Shown here: positions 1-4,672 of the stretch, piece by piece | How positions within the stretch are numbered: the stretch's first letter is position 1 | Layout of the letters: each line of letters begins with the position of its first letter | NCBI GenBank assembly: GCA_022704725.1 | Contig: JAKJFV010000119.1 | Location: 1 to 5,789 of the forward strand | Source: Spirochaetota bacterium | GTDB lineage: Bacteria > Spirochaetota > Spirochaetia > Treponematales > Treponemataceae | DNA: 5,789 bases | Direction: 5' to 3' | Translations under genes and position numbers: made by a program | Notes under the pieces: model-generated | What the model was told of the DNA's origin: nothing | The model's input: the letters and a program-made list of their open reading frames with translations, nothing else | Database searches by the model: none

Positions 1-371
1 AATGTGTCTTTAATATTAAAGAACTGAGAAAAACCCAGAAGCTGAAATACTTCATATACCTTAGGCTGGATTTCTAAAAGAACAATATCGCCGCCTTTAG
101 GTTTAACCATCTTTAAAAATGCAGTGAAGGAACCAATTCCAGTCGAAGAAACATAATTCAAAGCGGCACAATTAAAAATAATGTTTATATAGCCTGCTTC
201 AATAATCTTTGCTACACGTTTTTGAAAAAAAACTGAATTATAGGTGTCAATATACCCGCTAAGATAAACAACCATGCACTCCTCAACAGAAGGAGCCTTT
301 TCTAACTGTATTTTGAGGCTGTCATCTTTTTCATCATTAAAACCGGGTATAAGACTGTTATTACTACTCAT
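1..371 (-). CDS. STAS-domain anti-sigma-factor antagonist, 3' end cut by window edge
   Basis: An open frame of 123 codons runs from an ATG at 371 to the left window edge without a stop, so the protein is C-terminally incomplete. After a polar N-terminus of about 30 residues, the segment from about 33 matches the STAS fold: a beta strand ending YLSGYIDTYN (36-45), a helix, strand INIIFN (62-67), then the signature YVSSTGIGSF (73-82), and strand DIVLLE (95-100). In SpoIIAA/RsbV-type proteins the Ser of the D-S-S/T-G motif is phosphorylated by an anti-sigma kinase. Here Ser76 aligns with it, and the preceding Asp is replaced by Ser75. The expected role is partner switching: the unphosphorylated protein binds an anti-sigma factor or another target. 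No kinase or phosphatase gene lies beside it in the window. The start is supported by a G-run Shine-Dalgarno three bases upstream and by a promoter at 452-481. The family call is confident; the target is unknown. Confidence 0.85.
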   Translation of the reverse strand, partial: MSSNNSLIPGFNDEKDDSLKIQLEKAPSVEECMVVYLSGYIDTYNSVFFQKRVAKIIEAGYINIIFNCAALNYVSSTGIGSFTAFLKMVKPKGGDIVLLEIQPKVYEVFQLLGFSQFFNIKDT

Positions 372-378
372 TTTCCCC

Positions 379-397
379 CCGTCATTTACCAAGACGG
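379..397 (-). promoter_or_regulatory. Leader hairpin touching the STAS gene ribosome-binding site
   Basis: On the transcribed strand CCGTC and GACGG form a 5-bp stem with a 9-base loop. The 3' arm runs straight into the G-run (375-380) that must serve as ribosome-binding site for the ATG at 371. A second 5-bp stem (TTACC/GGTAA, 386-400) shares bases with the first, so the two are mutually exclusive. The pairing is seen in the sequence; a regulatory effect is inference, and stems this short may have no function. Confidence 0.35.
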
Positions 398-451
398 TAA
401 TTAAACGTTCAAAAATCATATAAGAAGAACAAAAAACTTTATTCTTATACT

Positions 452-481
452 ATGATACACCAAACTAGACTACAATGTCAA
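452..481 (-). promoter_or_regulatory. Sigma-70-type promoter for the STAS gene
   Basis: On the minus strand a perfect -35 box TTGACA (476-481) is followed, after an 18-bp spacer, by TATCAT (452-457), which is 5 of 6 to the -10 consensus. Transcription would begin near 445, giving a leader of about 74 bases before the ATG at 371. It lies in the 138-bp gap downstream of the SDR gene, so the STAS gene need not depend on read-through. Confidence 0.65.
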
Positions 482-517
482 ATTCAAATATCTCTAATTT
501 ATAACAAATTCAAATAT
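479..517. repeat. Pair of 13-bp direct repeats, period 26
   Basis: CAAATTCAAATAT occurs at 479-491 and again at 505-517. The second copy covers the SDR stop codon (510-512), and the first overlaps the outer end of the -35 box of the STAS promoter. The match stops at 13 bp on both sides. The sequence is very AT-rich, so chance is possible; two helical turns plus a few bases separate the copies. Confidence 0.5.
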
Positions 518-1241
518 TTAAGCCGCCGTCAACCGTTAACAGGGTTCCCGAAACAGCAGGATTCTCAATTAAAAACATGACAGCATCGGCAACAGTATGA
601 ACATCAATCATTTTTTTCCCCGGTGACAACGCTTCATAGCGCAGTTTTTCTTCACAAGATACATATTCCGTGTCTACAAAACCCGGCAATACGGCATTAC
701 ATGTTATGCCGTAAGAACTGTATTGTGAAGCTACAGACTTAACCAGGGAACATAAAGCAGTCTTCGAGGCCCCGTACACAGGATTCGTTTTAAAACTGCG
801 CAAAGCATCTGTCTTCGTTCCCCCGAAAACAATAATCCTTCCAAATTTTCTTTCCATCATCGACGGCAACACCAGAGACATAATAATCCCCGGCAAAGTA
901 AAATTGAAAAAACTGCTTTCAATCCATTCAGTATCTTTCATTTCATGTACGGACTTCTGCAAAAAAGGACCATAACATATACAAATAATATCGGCAAAAA
1001 GCAGGTGATGGTAAAGATCACAATGATAAAAATCATTTAAAAACGATTCCAGTCCCTTTTCAAGCGAAAAGCTATGCACAATCGGGGTAACGTTAGTCTT
1101 ATGTGCCAAAGAAGCAGCAAGTGAATTGAATTTATCAGATTCATGACCTGCATGGATGCACAAAGAAGTTACTTTTTCGGCTAAGACACAGGATACCGCA
1201 CGGCCTATTCCGCCGCTGCCTCCAATTATTACTGCATTCAC
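510..1241 (-). CDS. Short-chain dehydrogenase/reductase (SDR), FabG-like
   Basis: This is a 243-residue NAD(P)-dependent oxidoreductase of the classical SDR type, close to the usual 245-250 length. Counting from GTG 1241, the Rossmann glycine motif GGSGGIG is at residues 7-13. A structural Asn is at 113, the catalytic YGASK at 156-160 (Tyr156, Lys160), and NAVLPGFVDTE, the usual N-x-x-x-P-G-x-x-x-T segment, at 182-192. A C-terminal VSGTLLTVDGG follows. The catalytic Ser, normally about 13 residues before Tyr, is not there; the segment reads VFGGTKTD with Thr142 and Thr144 as possible stand-ins. The N-N-A-G motif after beta-4 is also altered to CYGP. I chose GTG 1241 over a TTG six codons upstream because a TATAAT box lies across codons 3-4 of the longer version and no Shine-Dalgarno precedes the TTG. 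The substrate is unknown; 3-oxoacyl-ACP reductase is a possible but unproven label. The gene diverges from trmJ. Confidence 0.85.
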   Translation of the reverse strand: MNAVIIGGSGGIGRAVSCVLAEKVTSLCIHAGHESDKFNSLAASLAHKTNVTPIVHSFSLEKGLESFLNDFYHCDLYHHLLFADIICICYGPFLQKSVHEMKDTEWIESSFFNFTLPGIIMSLVLPSMMERKFGRIIVFGGTKTDALRSFKTNPVYGASKTALCSLVKSVASQYSSYGITCNAVLPGFVDTEYVSCEEKLRYEALSPGKKMIDVHTVADAVMFLIENPAVSGTLLTVDGGLNI

Positions 1242-1247
1242 CCTGCT

Positions 1248-1276
1248 ATTATAACGCAAATCAATAAAAAAAACAG
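1248..1276 (-). promoter_or_regulatory. Promoter of the SDR gene, predicted leaderless transcript
   Basis: On the minus strand a perfect TATAAT (1248-1253) has six bases (AGCAGG) between it and the GTG at 1241, which puts +1 on the first base of the start codon. A weak -35 (CTGTTT, 1271-1276) lies at 17-bp spacing, with T-tracts between and upstream. No separate leader is available for a Shine-Dalgarno. The box and spacing are seen; the start of transcription is inferred. Confidence 0.6.
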
Positions 1277-1303
1277 TACAAAAAAACTGAAAAATGGTAT
1301 ACT
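1275..1303 (+). promoter_or_regulatory. Promoter of trmJ, predicted leaderless transcript
   Basis: TATACT (1298-1303), 5 of 6 to consensus, sits seven bases before the trmJ ATG at 1311. A weak -35, AGTACA (1275-1280), is placed 17 bp upstream and overlaps the -35 of the divergent SDR promoter by two bases. Nothing resembling AGGAGG precedes the ATG. A-tracts at 1266-1273, 1280-1286 and 1290-1294 fill the rest of the region and may bend the DNA. Confidence 0.6.
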
Positions 1304-1310
1304 CGGCATT

Positions 1311-2030
1311 ATGAGCAGACAGTACTGTATAATTTTATGCCGTCCGGACGAAAGCAGGAATATCGGCTCAGTTTGCAGAGCCATGGCAAATGCCGGTATT
1401 CAAAACCTGAGAATTGTTGGGTGCAAACAAGATTACAATGATGATCAAATAAGAACGCTCTCAATTCATGCCTACCATATTTGGGAAAAAGCTGCTTTCT
1501 ACAACACCATAAAAGAGGCGGTTTATGATTGTGTTATTGCAGCAGGAACGACACGCAGGAAGGGTAAAAAAAGAAAAGAAAAATTGCTCCTTCCCGAAGA
1601 ATTCGCAAACCACGTATCCGTTATACCTTCAGGGAACATTGCACTTGTGTTCGGGAATGAAAGAACCGGTTTAACAGATGAGGAGCTTGCCGCCTGCTCT
1701 ATTGGAATAACAATACCGGCAGATGACGACTTCCCTTCACTAAATTTATCCCATGCAGTACAAATTCTTACCTATTCAATATTTAGAGCGGAGAAACCGC
1801 GTTCGCCGGGCTACATACCAATTACCATGCAGCGGCTGGAAAAAACGACGAGAATAATTTCAAAAAATCTAGGCAGCATGGGCTTTTTTACCCTGGCCGG
1901 CAGAGAGGATATGGAACAATTTTGGACTTCAATTCTTGCCCGGGCGGCGCTGTCAGAGGGTGAAGCCGCATATATTGAGAAAATGTTCATTAAGGCTGCC
2001 GGGCTTTTTAGAAAATCTACTGAACAGTAA
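1311..2030 (+). CDS. trmJ: tRNA (cytidine/uridine-32 2'-O)-methyltransferase TrmJ
   Basis: This 239-residue protein belongs to the SPOUT (TrmH-like) methyltransferases, close to the roughly 245 of E. coli TrmJ. All three knot motifs are present: motif 1 with RNIGSVCRAMANAG (16-29; Asn17 and Arg23 are the invariant pair), motif 2 IALVFGNERTGLTDEEL (110-126, with Glu117), and motif 3 IPADDDFPSLNLSHAV (135-150), where SLNLSHA binds S-adenosylmethionine in the trefoil knot. A basic patch, RRKGKKRK (82-89), follows the GTT that precedes the RNA-binding loop. The helical C-terminus from about 170 on is typical of TrmJ and absent from short TrmL proteins, which favours this assignment. By family knowledge the enzyme methylates the ribose at position 32 in the anticodon loop using SAM. 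The ATG at 1311 directly begins the conserved N-terminus. Its last 14 bp overlap the oppositely oriented AAA+ gene, with no terminator between. Confidence 0.92.
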   Translation: MSRQYCIILCRPDESRNIGSVCRAMANAGIQNLRIVGCKQDYNDDQIRTLSIHAYHIWEKAAFYNTIKEAVYDCVIAAGTTRRKGKKRKEKLLLPEEFANHVSVIPSGNIALVFGNERTGLTDEELAACSIGITIPADDDFPSLNLSHAVQILTYSIFRAEKPRSPGYIPITMQRLEKTTRIISKNLGSMGFFTLAGREDMEQFWTSILARAALSEGEAAYIEKMFIKAAGLFRKSTEQ

Positions 2031-3141
2031 GAAGTATTGAGTCAAAAATAATATGATCCGCCGAAATCGTATTAGACTCAGCTAATACACAGGCCCTTAT
2101 AAGACAATTTTGCAATTCTCTTAAATTACCTTCCCATGAATGATTTTTCAGCTTATCCACGGCATCCTGTTCAATCGTTTTGCCTGAACCAGATAGAAAA
2201 GCGCGGGCAAAATAGGACATTTTATCAATTTGGGTCCTCAAGGGCGGTAGATAAAATTGAACCATACTGATCCGCTGATACAGATCAAAACGAAACTTCT
2301 TATCTTCAACCAATTTTCTTAAATCGCTGTTTGTTGCAAAAAGCAGCCGGACATTAACCTTCATTTCCCTTGATGACCCGAGTCTATAAAAGGTTCCTGT
2401 TTCAATAATTTTCAGCAGCTTAGCTTGAACTGAAAGTGATAACTCAGACACTTCATCAAGAAAAAGTGTCCCATTATGAGCCTGCTCAAATTTTCCTGCC
2501 TTATTTTCAGCCCCTGTAAACGCCCCTTTTTCGGTACCGAATAATTCACTTTCTGCAAGCGTTTCAGGAATTGTACTGCAGTTGAGCCGTACAAATTTTT
2601 CATGTTTTCGTGGTGACAGATCAACTATTTTTTGCGCAGTATAGGTTTTACCTGTCCCGCTGTCTCCTAACAACAAAACAGAATAATCTGTTTTCGCTAT
2701 TTTTTCAAATAGAGAGCAGCTTTCACCCGGAGAGTACAAGGCGCCTCGAATTGTAATATTATCAGCAGAAGAAAACTTGCGGGGAACGCGCAATGCACGC
2801 TGAATATTTTGTATAAAATGAGCCCTGCTGCATGGAAAAGGCAGAACATCAAAAACCCCTGTTTTTATTAACCTGGCGGCCATAAAAGTACTCTCAGGGG
2901 CCATTAGAACAATTATCCGCAAAAACGACTTAGATTTTAAAAGACAAGATAGAAACGCAGGTTCTTTAGATTGCAGTAAATCAAAATCAATGATCAACAG
3001 GCTGGCAGGACAACTCAGAAGCAGACCATCACAACAAATCCAAGAATCAGCAAAACTCAGAGAACACATTCTAGATAAGGCTGTAAAACAAAAATGCTGT
3101 ACATCATAATTAGCAGAAACTATTATGACTCCATCGTCCAC
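2017..3141 (-). CDS. Sigma-54 activator-type AAA+ protein with degenerate receiver and no DNA-binding domain
   Basis: This 374-residue protein resembles NtrC-family response regulators, which use ATP to remodel sigma-54 RNA polymerase. The central AAA+ domain (about 130-365) is complete: Walker A GDSGTGKT (159-166), the sigma-54 contact loop GAFTGA (206-211), Walker B LFLDE (226-230), sensor I FATN (268-271), arginine fingers in FRFDLYQR (Arg284, Arg290) and sensor II WEGNLREL (336-343). The N-terminal 115 residues fold like a receiver (IIVS, LLIIDFD, IIVLM, VLPFP), with Asp52/Asp54 near the phospho-acceptor site. The acidic pair is missing, the switch Thr is Met80 and the invariant Lys is Phe102. 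The protein ends ten or so residues after the AAA+ lid; the usual Fis-type helix-turn-helix is absent. The start is GTG 3141, behind a strong GAGGAGGT. It is the last gene of the operon. H. pylori FlgR is a known sigma-54 activator that also lacks a DNA-binding domain. Confidence 0.88.
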   Translation of the reverse strand: MDDGVIIVSANYDVQHFCFTALSRMCSLSFADSWICCDGLLLSCPASLLIIDFDLLQSKEPAFLSCLLKSKSFLRIIVLMAPESTFMAARLIKTGVFDVLPFPCSRAHFIQNIQRALRVPRKFSSADNITIRGALYSPGESCSLFEKIAKTDYSVLLLGDSGTGKTYTAQKIVDLSPRKHEKFVRLNCSTIPETLAESELFGTEKGAFTGAENKAGKFEQAHNGTLFLDEVSELSLSVQAKLLKIIETGTFYRLGSSREMKVNVRLLFATNSDLRKLVEDKKFRFDLYQRISMVQFYLPPLRTQIDKMSYFARAFLSGSGKTIEQDAVDKLKNHSWEGNLRELQNCLIRACVLAESNTISADHIIFDSILLTVQ

Positions 3142-3147
3142 TAATTT

Positions 3148-3155
3148 ACCTCCTC
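3148..3155 (-). promoter_or_regulatory. Strong Shine-Dalgarno fixing the GTG start of the AAA+ gene
   Basis: GAGGAGGT on the minus strand lies seven bases from the GTG at 3141 and occupies most of the 17-bp gap after the upstream stop codon. It is the best ribosome-binding site in the window and decides the non-ATG start. Confidence 0.8.
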
Positions 3156-3158
3156 ATA

Positions 3159-3902
3159 TTACTTTTTTGACCTGAAACAGCGATACCAGAGCAGAATAAA
3201 TATGTAACTGATAAATGGAAAGATTAGAAATATTTTCGCCGGATTGCGCATAATCTCCATCCATATTTCCAAACCTTTATCAAAAATATCGGGGGAAACC
3301 CGTTTCTTACGTTTTGAAAATATTCTAAAGGAATCTTTATAGTTAAGGAAAATACTGGACGAAAAATTCTTTTTTCTTTTATATGCCCACATTTGATTTC
3401 CCTTTATTCCATCTGCAATTAAAACAAGAGCAGGAGAAGACTTACGAATAGCCTCTAAAATGGCAGGCTCTATGTGTTTTGAGTAATAACCCACATACCG
3501 TCCGACTATATGAAGATTGGGAAATGTCGTTCGAAGATTTTTTTCTGTTACTTTTAAGGTTTCTTTTCGTCCGCCAAGCAGATATAAGGTGCTGAAATTT
3601 TTATCCAGCTCCCCGAGAATACTGATGACTGCAGTGAACGGATTATAACGAACAGGAATTGGGAGCTTTAAAAAAGCGGCTCCCCGCACAATACTTTTTG
3701 AAACAGGTAATATTAAAGAGGCCTTTTTTAAGCAGTTTAAGTATTCTGGATTTGTCCGAGCCCGTAAAATATCCCAGATAGATACAAAGCATACTTGAGA
3801 ATAATCACCCGAGTGAACAATATTCATTATTTCAGATCCAAGCTCATTCGGCTCGACAACATCTACCGGAACAGAAAGAAAACTTATTCTTGTTCGCGCC
3901 AT
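3159..3902 (-). CDS. Divergent WecG/TagA/CpsF-type glycosyltransferase homologue with C-terminal membrane helix
   Basis: This 247-residue protein follows the WecG/TagA/CpsF layout. Matching landmarks are the N-terminal beta strand with FVSIWDIL (39-46), NPEYLNCLKKASLILP (51-66), LYLLGG (106-111), FPNLHIVGRYVGYY (127-140), a helix with a conserved Trp (172), and KRVSPDIFDKGLEIW (200-214), which mirrors the family's R-A-P-x-W...G-L-E-W end. Family members transfer HexNAc or ManNAc(A) onto lipid-linked intermediates at the inner face of the membrane. Here the LPDG motif holding the catalytic Asp reads LPVS (65-68), GAPKQE reads DGIKGN (164-169), and GVGGAFD is replaced around LNYKDSF (186-192). 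It could therefore be inactive or have a new activity. Residues 224-240 (IFLIFPFISYIFILLWY) are a likely membrane helix, followed by the basic tail RCFRSKK. The ATG overlaps rsmE by 19 bp and has GGAG eight bases upstream, which suggests translational coupling. Confidence 0.72.
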   Translation of the reverse strand: MARTRISFLSVPVDVVEPNELGSEIMNIVHSGDYSQVCFVSIWDILRARTNPEYLNCLKKASLILPVSKSIVRGAAFLKLPIPVRYNPFTAVISILGELDKNFSTLYLLGGRKETLKVTEKNLRTTFPNLHIVGRYVGYYSKHIEPAILEAIRKSSPALVLIADGIKGNQMWAYKRKKNFSSSIFLNYKDSFRIFSKRKKRVSPDIFDKGLEIWMEIMRNPAKIFLIFPFISYIFILLWYRCFRSKK

Positions 3903-4672
3903 GATTTCTTCTCCATTACTGCATTTTGTATAACTGCAATTCCATATAAAGCAGCGGTCTCAGCCCGCAGAACATTTGTATTAAAGTGCAGATGTTTAAA
4001 TCCTGCTTCATCCAGCATTTCCATCTCTTTTTTGCTGAAGCCGCCTTCACATCCGACAGCTAGTACAACCCTCTCAGTCTCTGTGAATGAACCAAGTATA
4101 GAAAAGACAGAAGAACTCCCGGGGGCAGCTTCAGTCAGCACTATATGCACTGTCTGCACATCTTTTTTATCTTCTAAATGCTTTAGTACACTCTTAAAAT
4201 CTGCCGGCTCATGAACCATAGTATCTACCGGCGACCCGCTTTGCTGGCGGGCTTCTTTTACAATCCGCTCCCAACGGTCTATCCTTTCAGGACAGTCTTT
4301 AATGCTGGAAAAATCACCATTAACCGGATAAATTTCACTTATACCGCATTCAGATGCCTGTCTTACTATTTGATCCATCTTTTGTAATTTCGGCATAAAC
4401 TGCAGCAAAATGAAATTTTTATTAAAAGAAGGAATATCAGCAGCTTTCACACCGGTTTCTACAGATACAGAGGAATCTGCATTCGGCACAAGAACCCATA
4501 CATTTTGTTTTTTTAATAAGCTCATAGACTGAATACAGCCGTCTTTGTGCCTTACATCAATACTGCTCCCCTCTTTTAATCTGAGTACCCGTGTAAGATA
4601 TTTTTCATCTTTAGCATCAATGGATAAACAGCCGTCTTTATCCGGCTTTTTCCCAGCAATAAACTGTCTCAT
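3884..4672 (-). CDS. rsmE: 16S rRNA (uracil-1498-N3)-methyltransferase RsmE
   Basis: This 262-residue protein, slightly longer than the 243 of E. coli, has the RsmE arrangement. A PUA-like N-terminal domain of about 72 residues contains the typical YLTRVLRLKEG (25-35), and a SPOUT methyltransferase domain follows. Recognisable motifs are QKMDQIVRQASECGISEIYPV (97-117, family K-x-x-x-x-x-I-x-x-x-x-E-L-G), RWERIVKEARQQSGS (133-147), VGCEGGFSKKE (206-216; usually G-P-E-G-G-F-S, here Cys for Pro) and NVLRAETAALYGI (233-245), the SAM-binding knot. By family knowledge it adds the N3 methyl to U1498 of 16S rRNA, in the decoding region of assembled 30S subunits. The ATG at 4672 begins directly after the TAA of the protease gene with no spacer, and its 3' end overlaps the next gene. 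Both arrangements indicate co-translation within one operon. Confidence 0.92.
   Translation of the reverse strand: MRQFIAGKKPDKDGCLSIDAKDEKYLTRVLRLKEGSSIDVRHKDGCIQSMSLLKKQNVWVLVPNADSSVSVETGVKAADIPSFNKNFILLQFMPKLQKMDQIVRQASECGISEIYPVNGDFSSIKDCPERIDRWERIVKEARQQSGSPVDTMVHEPADFKSVLKHLEDKKDVQTVHIVLTEAAPGSSSVFSILGSFTETERVVLAVGCEGGFSKKEMEMLDEAGFKHLHFNTNVLRAETAALYGIAVIQNAVMEKKSWREQE

Noticed and set aside
375..380. Six-G run before the STAS start as a phase-variation tract
   Set aside because: Treponemal switching tracts are known, but six G is short and the run doubles as the ribosome-binding site; one sequence cannot show variability.
1242..1259. TTG at 1259 as start of the SDR gene
   Set aside because: It adds six residues not typical of SDR N-termini, has no Shine-Dalgarno, and a perfect TATAAT lies within those codons.
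1981..2015. GC-rich stretch followed by T-run near the trmJ end as a terminator
   Set aside because: The GCCGGGC segment gives no convincing stem and lies within coding sequence before the stop codon.
2412..2624. 70-codon minus-strand open frame
   Set aside because: It lies inside the AAA+ gene in another frame over its most conserved motifs and resembles no protein.
3795..4214. 139-codon plus-strand open frame
   Set aside because: It is antisense to rsmE and the WecG-like gene, Ser/Thr-rich as expected of a shadow frame, with no recognisable domain.
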